Assembly: GCA_041402125.1 (NCBI GenBank)
Contig: JAWKSY010000020.1
Location: 28,684 to 92,683 of the forward strand
Source: JAWKSY01 sp041402125
GTDB lineage: Bacteria; Planctomycetota; GCA-002687715; DRQF01
Direction: 5' to 3'
DNA length: 64,000 nt
Under the pieces are notes generated by a model. That model was not told the origin of the DNA and searched no databases. It saw only the letters and a program-made list of their open reading frames with translations. The stretch's first letter is position 1. The number at the start of each line of letters is the position of its first letter. Positions 9,459 through 21,498 of the stretch are shown piece by piece. The position numbers and the translations under genes are program-made.

Positions 9459-12044
9459 ATGTCGGAACGCTGGCTGGTGGCGATTCTGGGGCTGCTCCTC
9501 CTCGGGGCGGGAGGCTACTTCGCGGGCTCGCAGGGTGGGGACGAGACAGACCTCATCCGGCGGGACGACGGCACGCGGACCTCGCGACCCGGGTCGGGAG
9601 AGGAGGGCGACGAGAACGTCCTCGTCGATCTGCCCGATCGCGACGACGACGGCGACCGCGGGGCCCGACGCGCGGATCAGGTCGATCCGCAGCTCGGTCT
9701 CCACTTCAAGCTGGCCCTCCGCGATCACCTCGGCCGACCGCTCCGCGGCCTGCGCTGCGCCCTCGAGCTCGAGATGGGCGAGGACGAGCGCGTTGATCGC
9801 CGCCGCGCCGAGAGCGACATCGACGGCGAGCTGACCTTCGCGCGCCTCGAACCCGGCGCCGCCTACCTCCTCCGGCTCGACGACGAGGAGCACTACCTCC
9901 GGAGCGAGCTGAAGTTCGTCGGCCTGCCGGAGATGGAGGACGCCTTCATCGTCGAGGTCCTTCCCTACGCGGTGCTGGTCGGCGAGACCCGGAATGAGCT
10001 CGGCGAGCCCGTCGCCGGCGTCATCGTCGGGATGGAGGGCTCGGAGATCGTGCGCAGTCGCGCCGACGGCAGCTTCCGACTCGCCCGCATCGAGGAGTCC
10101 GCGCAGCCCCGCCGCCTCGCGGCCCTGTCGGGGGACGGGCGGATGGTCGCCGAACTCGAGGTGCCGCCGATCGAGGCCGGAAGCCGGCACGAGGGCTACG
10201 CCTTCCCCATGCTTCCCTCGGCCCGGCTCGAGGGTCGCGTGGCCGACTTCCGCGACGCGGGACTCCCCGACGTCACGGTCAAGGTCATGGTCCAGGGGAA
10301 GGGACACCAGGCCTGGCTCCCCGTGCTCATGGCCGCGGCCGAGCAGGGGCTGATCGGCGTCGAGACGGGCAAGGGTTCGGTCTTCCTGTCCACGACGAGC
10401 CGCGCCGAGGGCGCCTACGGACTGCCGCTCCCCTGGGCCCAGGGCTACCGCGGGATCGCCGAGAAGGAGAAGTGGTTCTGCTCCGGCGGCTGGGCGAAGA
10501 TCGATCGCGTCGCCGAGGGTGAACTCGTCCGTCGCGACTTCCGCCTGAACCAGGGCGGCGCCCTCTCGGGCCCGATCGACTGGCCCGAGGGCATCCCCGA
10601 GGACGGCGAGGTCGTCGTCGTGGCCCAGCTCATCGCGAAGAAGGGACTCACCCGGACGGCGGTGATGCCGCCGGCCGAGACCTGGGGCATCGACGGCCTG
10701 CCCGCCGGGCGCTACCGCGTGCGCGTGTCCTGGCGGAAGGCGAACCTGCAGGACATCCAGACCGTGTTCGAGGGACTCGCCTGGGGGAACCCGACGAACA
10801 GCCCCGGCGGGCCCGTCCTGAATCCGGGCCTGCACGACATCGAGGCCCTCAAGCGCGCCGGCGCGATGGTCAACCACCTCCCCGTCTCCGGATTGAACCA
10901 GGCCTGGCAGGCAGGAAGCCCGAATCTCGATCTCGTTCTCTCCGATCGGAACCTGTCCGGCCTCCAGGAGATCCGGAGCAAGCGGATCAACGTCTCGGCC
11001 GGGAACCAGGTGATCCCGAACAACATCCCGGTCCTCAGCTCGGTCTTCGTCCAGAGCGACTCCAACGGGATCGAGTTCGAGTCCGTGGAGCTGGCGCAGG
11101 GGTCCTACCTCGCCAGCGGCAACACGATCAACTTCCGCCCCGCGATGGAGGTCCTCCTCGTCGCCGATCTCGAGCGCGAGGTCGACGTCACCCTCGACGC
11201 CTCGCGCGACGGCCTCGAGGTCGTCCTTCGCGAGCCCGTCCTCATCACCGGTCGGGTCCTCGACGAGATCGGAGAACCCGCGGCGGGCGCGCAGGTCCAG
11301 CTCTGGCAGGGCTCGCCCTTCCGGCCCAACCACGAGTCGGTGACCGCCGGTCCCGACGGTCGCTACGAGATCCGCGGCTGGACGGGCGGTGACTACACGA
11401 TCGAGGCCTCGGGATCGGAGTTCACGAGCAAGGACCGCCGTCAGTTCACGGTCTGGGCCGGCGACCGACGCCAGGAGGACCTGCGGATCGACCGCGGCCT
11501 CTCCGTCGCCGGCGTGGTCCACGACGAGAACGGAAAGGCGCGGGCCGGGATCTCCGTGTTCATGAACCAGGGCGGAAAGACGACCTCGGCCACGACCGAC
11601 GCCGCGGGGCGCTTCCGCTTCGCCAAGCTCGTGCGCGGCGAGGCGCGGATCTACGCCCGCAGCGGCGGGAAGTCCGGTCAGGATTTCAGCGACCGCCTCG
11701 AGATCCTCGTCTCCGGTCGCGAGCAGCCCGCGCGCCTCGAGCTCGGCCCCTCGATCACCATCGAGGGCGAGCTCCTCGACGAGCAGGGGCTGGCGATGCC
11801 CAACGTGACCATCGAGGCCGTCGGACGCGACAACGGATCGCTCAAGCGCAGCGGCAAGACGGACGCCCAGGGCCGCTTCCGGATCCCCGGCTGCTACCCC
11901 GGCCCCTACCGCGTCACCGCGAACATCCCGCAGCCGAAGAAGAAGGCGAAGTCTCGCAACAAGACGAAGAAGATCGCGCTTCCGTCCCAGAACGTCGATC
12001 TCTTCCGCGGCGACCAGCCCTTCATCTCCCTGCGCAAGCGCTGA
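9459..12044 (+). CDS. Membrane-anchored carboxypeptidase-regulatory-like repeat protein, copy 1
   Basis: The 861-residue product begins with a single hydrophobic helix (MSERWLVAILGLLLLGAGGYF), then a charged linker, then several carboxypeptidase-regulatory-like beta-sandwich repeats of about 90 residues. These are seen as recurring blocks such as ITGRVLDEIGEPAAGAQVQL, AGVVHDENGKARAGISVFM and IEGELLDEQGLAMPNVTIEA, each followed by DGRYEIRG/AGRFRFAK turns. The C-terminus ends with the motif RGDQPFISLRKR. Such proteins are usually extracytoplasmic and structural or adhesive. GAGGAGG lies upstream of ATG 9459. A paralogue follows at 12190; the shared start MSERW and shared C-terminal motif make this a tandem duplication. 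Confidence 0.75.
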   Translation: MSERWLVAILGLLLLGAGGYFAGSQGGDETDLIRRDDGTRTSRPGSGEEGDENVLVDLPDRDDDGDRGARRADQVDPQLGLHFKLALRDHLGRPLRGLRCALELEMGEDERVDRRRAESDIDGELTFARLEPGAAYLLRLDDEEHYLRSELKFVGLPEMEDAFIVEVLPYAVLVGETRNELGEPVAGVIVGMEGSEIVRSRADGSFRLARIEESAQPRRLAALSGDGRMVAELEVPPIEAGSRHEGYAFPMLPSARLEGRVADFRDAGLPDVTVKVMVQGKGHQAWLPVLMAAAEQGLIGVETGKGSVFLSTTSRAEGAYGLPLPWAQGYRGIAEKEKWFCSGGWAKIDRVAEGELVRRDFRLNQGGALSGPIDWPEGIPEDGEVVVVAQLIAKKGLTRTAVMPPAETWGIDGLPAGRYRVRVSWRKANLQDIQTVFEGLAWGNPTNSPGGPVLNPGLHDIEALKRAGAMVNHLPVSGLNQAWQAGSPNLDLVLSDRNLSGLQEIRSKRINVSAGNQVIPNNIPVLSSVFVQSDSNGIEFESVELAQGSYLASGNTINFRPAMEVLLVADLEREVDVTLDASRDGLEVVLREPVLITGRVLDEIGEPAAGAQVQLWQGSPFRPNHESVTAGPDGRYEIRGWTGGDYTIEASGSEFTSKDRRQFTVWAGDRRQEDLRIDRGLSVAGVVHDENGKARAGISVFMNQGGKTTSATTDAAGRFRFAKLVRGEARIYARSGGKSGQDFSDRLEILVSGREQPARLELGPSITIEGELLDEQGLAMPNVTIEAVGRDNGSLKRSGKTDAQGRFRIPGCYPGPYRVTANIPQPKKKAKSRNKTKKIALPSQNVDLFRGDQPFISLRKR

Positions 12045-12059
12045 TCGAGGTTCGTACGG

Positions 12060-12091
12060 GAGAGGCCCCGAGCCGTCCCTCGGGGTTTCTC
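12060..12091 (+). terminator. Hairpin terminator after repeat protein copy 1
   Basis: A 13-bp stem (12060-12072 with 12079-12091, two G-U pairs at the base) closes a 6-base loop; the 3' arm runs into TTTCT. It lies 16 bases after the stop of the upstream gene and before the paralogue. Confidence 0.7.
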
Positions 12092-12189
12092 CGGAAATCC
12101 GCTCCGGCGGGCGGCTCGGAATGCGACAGTCGCTCCCGGCGGCGCGCGTACCCGACGGCGGGGCGCGCTCCGCGCCCGGAGGGAGCCTC

Positions 12190-14512
<2,323 letters not shown>

Positions 14513-14529
14513 GACCGCCCGGAACGAGA

Positions 14530-14562
14530 GGGGGGAGGCGATCCGACGGATCGCCTCCCCCC
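14530..14562. terminator. Bidirectional hairpin terminator between convergent genes
   Basis: A perfect 15-bp inverted repeat (14530-14544 with 14548-14562) with a 3-base loop sits between the stop of copy 2 (+) at 14512 and the stop of the M28 peptidase (-) at 14590. It has no long T-run on the plus side. Confidence 0.8.
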
Positions 14563-14589
14563 GATGCGTTCACGAGAGTCGAGGGCGTA

Positions 14590-16209
14590 TCAGTTGCCCT
14601 GCGCCGGCTTCGGCATCTTGCTCTCGTTCGTGAAGGTGATGTCCTCGGGCATGGTCGCGGCGCGGCGCGCGATCTCGGCGTACACCTCGACGACGCGGAC
14701 GGCGTCGACGGAGTTGATCTTCTGGACCGTGTCCTCGGGCGTGTGATAGTCGTCGTGGAAGGGCGTGATGATCGAGAAGAGGATCGGCACGCCGGCGGCG
14801 AAGAAGCGGGCGTGGTCGCTCGCCATCATGATGCTGTCGCCGGGCAGGGCCTTGAGGCCGGACTCGGCGAAGAGGGGCTGGCAGAGCTCGATCAGGCCCG
14901 TGCCGGACTGCATGCCGTCGACGCGGATCTGGTGGTCGGTGATGCGACCGATCATGTCGAAGTTGATCATGAGCTGGTGGTCCTCGATGGGCACCAGCGG
15001 GTTCCGCGTGTAGTAGGCCGCGCCGTGGAGGCCCTGCTCCTCGGCGTCGAGGCCGAGGATGAGGACGCTGCGGGCGTCGGCGTCCGGCGGGAGCGTCTTG
15101 TAGTAGTCCACGATCCGGCGGCCGATCATGATGATCGCGGCGGTGCCGGAGGCGTTGTCGTCGGCGCCGGGGTGGATCTCGCCGGCGCGGTTGCGGGCGC
15201 GCGATCCGCGGTAGCCGAGGCCGAGGTGGTCGATGTGGGCGCCGACGACCACGAGCTCCTTCGCGAGCTTGCCGCGACCGGGGATGATGCCGCCGACGTT
15301 GCTGGCCGGATCACCTCCGGAGAGTCCGATCTCGATCTTCATCTCGGCGACGCCGTTCAGCGGGAAGACGCAGCGACCCGCGTCGGCCCGGGCGCGGATC
15401 GCCTCGAGGGAATCGCCCTTGTCGTGCGTGGCCGCGAGGAGGGCGGCGCCGCCCTTCGCGTCGAGAGCGACGACCGGGAAGCGGACGATGCGGGCGGAGA
15501 AGGTCGCGAGCTCGTCCATCGTCTCCTTGACGTCGGCGTCGACGCCCGGGGGAACGATGAGGATCGCGCCCGCCGCGCCGCGGCGGCTCAGCTCGCGGAG
15601 ACGGCGTCGCAGGCTGCTGCGGTTCGACCAGCCGCCGTCCTTCTTCCACTGGCTGCGGCCCTCGGCGTCGAGGGGCTCGAAGAGGAAGGCGACCGCGATC
15701 TTGCCGTCGAAGGAGTCGTCGTCGGCGAGGCCGACCCAGTCGTCCGTCCCGCTCGGGATGCCGTAGCCGACGAAGACCATCTCGCCCGACCCTTCCTCGG
15801 CGCCGGCGGCCGAGCCGCGGAGCGAGCCCTCGGGGAGAGCGATCTCGCCGCCGGCGACGCTCAGCGAGGCGCTCGTGGCGGTGCGCTTCTGGTTGAAGTG
15901 GAAGTCCTGCCGGAAGGTGGTGGCGCCGTCGCCGACGTAGTTGGCGTTGGTGCCCCCGAAGGCCGGCTGGAGGCCCACGGCCCTCATGTGGAACTCGATG
16001 TAGTCCCGAGCCATCGCCATCTCGGGAGTGCCCGGCCAGCGACCCTTCAGGAAGGGGTCGGCGAGGAACTCGACGTGGCGACGGAAGGTCGCGATCTCCT
16101 CCTCGCTGGGCTCGGGGGCCTTCCAGGTCGGCGCGTCCTGGGCGCGGAGCGGGGAGAGCGGCAGGGCCAGCACGGCGGCCGCCAGGGCGAGGGCGAAACG
16201 AGACGTCAT
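14590..16209 (-). CDS. Secreted M28-family aminopeptidase
   Basis: The 539-residue protein has a signal peptide (about residues 1-23, ending LRAQ). The zinc ligands and catalytic residues of peptidase family M28 are all visible: His and Asp in GAHIDHLG and PGADDNASG, the glutamate pair in LDAEEQGLHG, the aspartate in NFDMIGR, and the last histidine in DDYHTPED. A protease-associated-like insert lies between signal and catalytic domain (FVGYGIPSGTDDWVGL). GGAGGAG precedes the ATG. The gene is intact. It is transcribed divergently from the ABC module. Confidence 0.9.
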   Translation of the reverse strand: MTSRFALALAAAVLALPLSPLRAQDAPTWKAPEPSEEEIATFRRHVEFLADPFLKGRWPGTPEMAMARDYIEFHMRAVGLQPAFGGTNANYVGDGATTFRQDFHFNQKRTATSASLSVAGGEIALPEGSLRGSAAGAEEGSGEMVFVGYGIPSGTDDWVGLADDDSFDGKIAVAFLFEPLDAEGRSQWKKDGGWSNRSSLRRRLRELSRRGAAGAILIVPPGVDADVKETMDELATFSARIVRFPVVALDAKGGAALLAATHDKGDSLEAIRARADAGRCVFPLNGVAEMKIEIGLSGGDPASNVGGIIPGRGKLAKELVVVGAHIDHLGLGYRGSRARNRAGEIHPGADDNASGTAAIIMIGRRIVDYYKTLPPDADARSVLILGLDAEEQGLHGAAYYTRNPLVPIEDHQLMINFDMIGRITDHQIRVDGMQSGTGLIELCQPLFAESGLKALPGDSIMMASDHARFFAAGVPILFSIITPFHDDYHTPEDTVQKINSVDAVRVVEVYAEIARRAATMPEDITFTNESKMPKPAQGN

Positions 16210-16533
16210 CGGGACTCCTCCGAAGGGGTCGTTGAGAGACGAGGGGAGCGGGGGCCGTCACGCTTCGTCGGCGTCGGCCCCGGACCGCGACCCCGGGTGG
16301 CCGGGATCGATCCTCGCGTGGGCTCTACGCGGGACGGTCCGATATCCTTCGCGGATTCTGGCACGCCGCGCCGGAGAGGTCGAGAGGGCCCGGCGCGTTG
16401 CCGTGGGCGCGCGCGTGGCGTACCGTCCCTCCGGAAGCCCGTCGTCCGGCCTCCACCGCCCGGGGCGGTGCGTCTCCCGCGGAGTCGGCCGCGCGTCCGC
16501 GCCGGGTTCCGCGTCCCGTGGCCCGAGATCTCG
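16210..16533. other. Divergent intergenic region, 324 bases
   Basis: It holds the ribosome-binding site of the M28 gene at its left end and a GATATCCTTCGCGG motif at 16341-16354 that resembles the TATCCTCG promoter-like motif seen elsewhere in the window. If that is a promoter for the ABC module, the leader would be about 180 bases long. I see no convincing gene. Confidence 0.4.
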
Positions 16534-17817
16534 ATGTCGCCCTCGCCGCTCCTCGTCGTCCTGATCGCCGGCCTCCTCGCGCCGGGGCCCCGGGTGGTGC
16601 CGCACGCCCATCCCGCGGACGGTCCCGACGTGGATCTCCGCGTCCGCGTCGAGGAGGGCGTCGTGCGCCTGCAGGCGGTGATGAACCTCGCCTTCTGCGA
16701 CGAGGTCGCCTTCCTCCCCCGGGCCGAGGAGGAGGCGGTGACGCGGGACGAGGTGCCCGAGATGCGCAAGGTCCTGCTGGAGACCTTCGCCCGCGAGGTC
16801 GCCCTCGAGGTCGACGGCATCGCGGTCGCGCCGGCGCGTGACGAGTTCGAGATGCTCCCCTTCGACGCGGGCGATGCGAGCCAGTATCCGCGCTCCGGCA
16901 TGCTCGCCGTCATCAAGTTCCGCGTCGAACTCGAGTACCCGCTCAACGAGGCGCCGCGGAGTGTCGGACTGACCTGGCGTCTCCACCCGATCAACACCGC
17001 GCTCGAGGACTTCGCGGAGGTGCCGATCGACGTCAACGCGCAGTGGACGGCCTTCGGCGAGGTCCGGATCGTGACGCTCACGCGGAACGAGCCGCAGTTC
17101 GTCTGGCACGCTCCGGCCGGCGAGAGGAAGGACCGACTCCTCGCCGTCCCCGCGCCGGCCCCGACGCGCGAGACCCCGTCCCGCGGCGGGCCGATCGCCC
17201 TCGGCGTCCTCGCCCTCGCGGGCGGTCTCCTCGTCCTCTGGCGCGCGCGCCGCGGCCGGATCCCGGCGCTCGTCGCGGTCTGCGTCCTGCCCCTCGCGGG
17301 CGCCTGGCTCTGGGACGTCTCGCTCCGCCGCGACGCCGGGCCGCCGCTGCCCGACCGGACCGCGGCGGCCGAGGCCTTCGGAGCCCTTCACGCCAACATC
17401 TACCGGGCCTTCGACTACGGCGACGAGGACCGGGTCTACGACGCCCTCGCCCGCAGCGTGACGGGGCCGCTCCTCGACGAGGTCTACGACGAGGTCTACC
17501 GCTCGCTCGTCATGCAGGAGCACGGCGGCGCCGTGGGCCGCGTGCGGAAGGTCGAGCGGCTCGCGACCGAGGTCCACGACATCGGCCTGTCGCCCGACGG
17601 CGGCCATCCGCTCTTCCGCGTCGACTGCCGCTGGCGCGTCGAGGGCGAGGTCTTCCACTGGGGGCACACCCACACGCGCACGAACGAGTACTTCGCGGAG
17701 TACTCCGTCCTCGAGACCGACGCCGGCTGGCGCATCGAGGGCCACCGCGTCATCGAGCAGTTCCGGGTCGCGGCCGAGGGCGAGGTCGTTCCCGCGACGG
17801 ACGGGGGAGGGCGATGA
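16534..17817 (+). CDS. Membrane protein heading the ABC module, function unknown
   Basis: The 427-residue product starts with a signal-like hydrophobic segment. An extracytoplasmic beta-rich region of about 190 residues follows, then two transmembrane helices at about residues 211-226 and 246-256, then a C-terminal soluble region rich in charged residues (IYRAFDYGDEDRVYDALARSVTG; WHWG-like VFHWGHTHTRTNEYFAEY). I recognise no named family. Its stop overlaps the ATG of the ABC ATPase (ATGA), so translation is coupled, and it is likely a fixed partner of the transporter. ATG 16534 is chosen because the signal segment begins there. Confidence 0.65.
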   Translation: MSPSPLLVVLIAGLLAPGPRVVPHAHPADGPDVDLRVRVEEGVVRLQAVMNLAFCDEVAFLPRAEEEAVTRDEVPEMRKVLLETFAREVALEVDGIAVAPARDEFEMLPFDAGDASQYPRSGMLAVIKFRVELEYPLNEAPRSVGLTWRLHPINTALEDFAEVPIDVNAQWTAFGEVRIVTLTRNEPQFVWHAPAGERKDRLLAVPAPAPTRETPSRGGPIALGVLALAGGLLVLWRARRGRIPALVAVCVLPLAGAWLWDVSLRRDAGPPLPDRTAAAEAFGALHANIYRAFDYGDEDRVYDALARSVTGPLLDEVYDEVYRSLVMQEHGGAVGRVRKVERLATEVHDIGLSPDGGHPLFRVDCRWRVEGEVFHWGHTHTRTNEYFAEYSVLETDAGWRIEGHRVIEQFRVAAEGEVVPATDGGGR

Positions 17818-18494
17818 GCGCCGCCCCGATGGTCGAGATCGAGGATCTCGTCTTCGACTACGGCGGGGGCTCGTTCCGGCTCGAGCTGCCGCGACTCGTC
17901 ATCGGGCGCGGCGAGCGGGTCGCCTGCATCGGCCCCAGCGGATCGGGGAAGACGACCCTCATCAACCTCGCCACCGGCATCCTCGTGCCGCGCGCGGGCA
18001 CCGTCCGGCTGGATGGCGAGCGCATCGACGGCCTCTCGGACGCGGCGCGCCGCGCGCGGCGGATCAGCAAGGTCGGGATGGTCTTCCAGGAGTTCGAGCT
18101 GCTCGAGTACCTCAGCGCCCGCGAGAACCTCCTCCTGCCCTACTTCGTGAGCGGTCGCCTGACCCTCGACGCGGCGGTGAAGGAGCGCGCGGCGGCGCTC
18201 GCCGAGGCGCTCGGCATCGACGCGATCCTCGGCCGCCGGCCCGCGCGCCTCTCGCAGGGCGAGCGCCAGCGGGTCGCGATCGGCCGCGCCCTCGTCACCG
18301 AACCCGTCCTCATCGTCGCCGACGAGCCGACCGGCAACCTCGACCCCCGCAACGCCAACCGCACGCTCGATCTGCTCTTCGAGCGCGCGCGCGAGCGCGA
18401 CGCGGCGCTGCTCGTCGTCACCCACGATCACGGCCTGCTCGAGCGCTTCGATCGCGTGATCGACCTCGCGCGGGACGGCGGAGGCGTCCGATGA
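17814..18494 (+). CDS. ABC transporter ATP-binding protein, MacB/LolD type
   Basis: The 226-residue ATPase shows every ABC motif: Walker A GPSGSGKTTL, Q-loop VFQEFELLEYL, signature LSQGERQRVAIGRAL, Walker B LIVADEPTGNLD and H-loop VTHDHG. Size and the DEPTGNLD form place it with the MacB/LolD/FtsE group, which power lipoprotein, peptide or mechanotransmission transporters instead of classical importers. It overlaps the gene before it by four bases and the permease after it by four bases. Confidence 0.92.
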   Translation: MSAAPMVEIEDLVFDYGGGSFRLELPRLVIGRGERVACIGPSGSGKTTLINLATGILVPRAGTVRLDGERIDGLSDAARRARRISKVGMVFQEFELLEYLSARENLLLPYFVSGRLTLDAAVKERAAALAEALGIDAILGRRPARLSQGERQRVAIGRALVTEPVLIVADEPTGNLDPRNANRTLDLLFERARERDAALLVVTHDHGLLERFDRVIDLARDGGGVR

Positions 18495-19656
18495 AGGGGC
18501 TCCTCCTCCTGTCCTGGCGGCAGCTCACCTTCCATCGCACGCGGTCCGCGATCCTCGTCCTCGCGCTCGCGGCCACGATCTTCCTGCCCGTGGCGACGCA
18601 GCTCCTGGTGTCGCGCTACGACGCCGATCTGCGCGCCCGCGCGGCGACGAGCCCGCTCGTCGCGGGAAGCAAGGGGAACCGCTTCGACCTGACGCTGGCG
18701 ACCCTCTACTTCCGCTCGGCCGACCTCGACGTCGTTCCCTTCTCGGAGTACGAGGCGCTGCGCGACGCGGGCTTCGGCGTGGCCATCCCGATGCACCTCC
18801 GCTTCACGGCGCGGGGTCGTCCCGTCGTCGCGACGAGTCCGGAGTACTTCGCGCACCGCCGTCTCCGCCCCGAGCGCGGGCGACTCCCGTATCGCATCGG
18901 CGAGGTCGTGCTCGGGGCCGGCGTGGCGGCGGATCTCGGGCTCGGGCCGGGCGACCACCTCTTCTCCGACCAGCGCGAGATCTACGACATCACCAAGCCC
19001 CCGGCGCTGAAGATGCCCGTCGTGGGCGTCCTGGGCCGCGCCGACGGTCCCGACGATCTCGCGGTCTTCGTCGACACGAAGACCGCCTGGGTGCTGGAGG
19101 GATCTCGCACGGCCACGACGACGCGAAGACGATCCCGAAGGAACTCGTGATGAGCGAGGGCGAGGAGTCGCGCCGGATCTCGCCCGCGATGATCGAGTAC
19201 AACGAGGTCACGCCCGAGAACGCGGCCTCGTTCCACTACCACGGCGACTCCTCGTCGCTGCCGCTGAGCGCGATCCTCTTCCTGCCGCGCGACGCCAAGT
19301 CGCGGACCCTCGTCAAGTCGCGGGTCAACGCCTCGAAGCTCTACCAGATGGTCGTGCCCACCGAGGTCATCGACGACCTGATGGCCTACGTCTTCCGCAT
19401 CAAGGCCTTCCTCGACCTCGTCTCCGCGCTCCTCGCCGCCGTCACCGGCCTGCTCGTCGCTCTCGTGATCCTGCTCACGCTGAAGATGCGCCGTCGCGAG
19501 ATCGAGGCCCTCCACCGGATCGGCTGCAGCCGACACGCCGTCCTCGCGCTCTACGCGATCGAGATCGGGCTCCTCGCCACCTTCGCCGCGCTCCTCGCCG
19601 GCGCCGCGCTCGCGGCGGCCCTCGCCTGGGCGCCGGACCTCGTCCGGACGCTCTGA
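18491..19656 (+). CDS. ABC transporter permease, MacB/FtsX-like (frameshifted)
   Basis: The gene starts inside the ATPase stop (ATGA). One N-terminal transmembrane helix (residues 18-36) is followed by a large periplasmic domain of about 270 residues, then two hydrophobic segments near the C-terminus (FLDLVSALLAAVTGLLVALVILLTL; IGLLATFAALLAGAALAAAL). The order TM, periplasmic domain, TMs is that of FtsX/MacB permeases. A one-base shift near 19095-19105 divides it: the upstream frame ends near TAWVLEG, and downstream it resumes as ISHGHDDAKTIPKELV. The reading has two C-terminal helices where MacB proteins have three, so the C-terminus may be short. Confidence 0.75.
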
Positions 19657-19715
19657 CCGATGTCCGCCGACCGTCCGCGCCGGATGAGGGTGCGCCCGCG
19701 AGCGAGGATCGCGCC

Positions 19716-21392
19716 GTGATCGGGGCGAGCGCGGCGGGCCTGGTCGGCGGGATCGGCCTCTTCCTCATCGGCATGCGGCTCATGACCGAGGGGCTGAAGC
19801 TCGCCGCCGGCGGGGCCCTCCGCGACATCCTCGGCCGCTGGACCGACTCGGTGGGGCGGGGGATCCTCTCCGGCGCGCTCCTCACCGGCCTCGTGCAGTC
19901 CTCGAGCGCGGTCACCGTCGCGACGATCGGCTTCGTGAATGCCGGCGTTCTCACCCTCTCCCAGGGGCTCGGCGTCATCTACGGCAGCAACGTCGGCACG
20001 ACCGCGACCGGCTGGATCGTCGCCGCGATCGGCTTCGACCTCGACGTGAAGGCGCTGGCCCTGCCGCTGATCGGCGTGGGGGCCGCGACCCGGCTCGTGC
20101 GGGGGAGCGGTCGGGCCGCCGCCGTCGGCGACGCCCTCGCCGGTTTCGGACTGCTCTTCCTCGGGCTCGGCGTCCTGCGCGCGGCCTTCCTCGGCCTCGA
20201 GGATCAGGTCGACCTCGCCGGCTTCGCCGGTCCCGGGCCCCTCGGGGCCGCCGTCCTCGTGCTCGTCGGCGTCGTCGTCACCTTCCTCGTGCAGTCCTCG
20301 AGCGCCACGATCGCCCTCGCGCTCACCGCGGTGGGCGGCGGGGCGCTCTCGCTCACGCAGGGCGCGGCCCTCGTGATCGGCGCGAACGTCGGCACGACGT
20401 CGACGGCGGCGCTCTCCGTCCTCGGCGCCACGCCGAACGCCCGCCGCGTCGCCCTCGGTCACGGCCTGTTCAACCTCGTGACCGGCGCGGTCGCCTTCGC
20501 CGGGCTCCCCGCGATGCTGCGCGGCCTCGTCGCCCTCGGCGCCGCGATCGGATGGGCGCCGACGGACGCGACGGTCCTCGCGACCTTCCACACCGCCTTC
20601 AACCTGCTCGGCGTCGTGCTCGTCGCGCCCTTCACGCGGCGCCTCGTGGCCTTCCTCGACACCCGTTTCCGCGAGGCCGAGGAGGATCTCGCGCGGCCGC
20701 GACATCTCGACCGCAACGTGCTCGAGACGCCGGCGCTGGCGCTCCGGGCCCTCGCGCTCGAACTGGCCCGGACCGCGGGCATCGTGCGGGAGTCGCTGCG
20801 AGAAGCGTCGGAGGGCCATCCCTCCGCGGCGCGGATCGCCGCCCGGGGCAGCGCCGTCGCGCGGCTCCTCGAGGCCTCGGCCGCCTTCGCGAACGAGCTC
20901 CGGCGCTCGGCCCTGTCCCATCCGGTCGCGCAGGGTCTGCCCGCCGCGCTCCGCGCCGCGGGCTACCTCGACGAGCTCGCCGATCTCGCGGGCGAGCTCG
21001 ACCGTCCCGAGTCGCGGACCCTCGCGGCGCGGCTGGGCCTCGAGTCCCGGTTTCGAGGAGTTCCGCGCGGAGGTGCTGGCCGTCGTCGCCGAGGCCCTCG
21101 GTCCGGCCCTCGAGGTCGGCGGCGCGGCGCCCGCGAAGCGCGGCATCGGGAGGCGCTACGAGGGATTGAAGGCGGCCGTGCTCCGCCGCGAGGCGAGTGC
21201 GCCGACGCCATCGCGCTGCGCCCCCTGCTGCGGCTCGTGGACCACCTCCGCGACCTGCGCCTCGCCGCCAACCGGGCCCGCAAGACGGCGCTCTGCCTGC
21301 GACCGCTGCTCGGGCTCGAGCCCGAATCCGTTCGCCGGACCCCTCGGAAGCCGGGAAGACCGGGTCGCGCCGCGCGTCTCGAGGGTCGGTGA
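19716..21392 (+). CDS. Na+/phosphate cotransporter family protein (two compensating frameshifts)
   Basis: The two QSSSA motifs that define the NptA/PNaS family are present (GLVQSSSAVTVATIGF and FLVQSSSATIALALTA), each followed by an NVGTT motif (GSNVGTTATG, GANVGTTSTA). About eight to nine membrane segments fill residues 1-310. A helical PhoU-like cytoplasmic tail follows. The frame shifts near 21050 and shifts back near 21195: the middle piece (VVAEALGPALEVGGAAPAK) reads in another frame, then the first frame resumes at ADAIALRPLLRLVDHLRDLR. Function in phosphate uptake is inferred from the family. The start is a GTG at 19716. Confidence 0.85.
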   Translation: MIGASAAGLVGGIGLFLIGMRLMTEGLKLAAGGALRDILGRWTDSVGRGILSGALLTGLVQSSSAVTVATIGFVNAGVLTLSQGLGVIYGSNVGTTATGWIVAAIGFDLDVKALALPLIGVGAATRLVRGSGRAAAVGDALAGFGLLFLGLGVLRAAFLGLEDQVDLAGFAGPGPLGAAVLVLVGVVVTFLVQSSSATIALALTAVGGGALSLTQGAALVIGANVGTTSTAALSVLGATPNARRVALGHGLFNLVTGAVAFAGLPAMLRGLVALGAAIGWAPTDATVLATFHTAFNLLGVVLVAPFTRRLVAFLDTRFREAEEDLARPRHLDRNVLETPALALRALALELARTAGIVRESLREASEGHPSAARIAARGSAVARLLEASAAFANELRRSALSHPVAQGLPAALRAAGYLDELADLAGELDRPESRTLAARLGLESRFRGVPRGGAGRRRRGPRSGPRGRRRGAREARHREALRGIEGGRAPPRGECADAIALRPLLRLVDHLRDLRLAANRARKTALCLRPLLGLEPESVRRTPRKPGRPGRAARLEGR

Positions 21393-21498
21393 GGCCGGAC
21401 CCGACCCGTCCGCGGCCGCGGCCGGCGCGGGTCGCGACCGCGGGGAGACCCTCGGCGACCATCGGGGTTAGGATGGCGATCCGGGAGGTCGAGATCCG

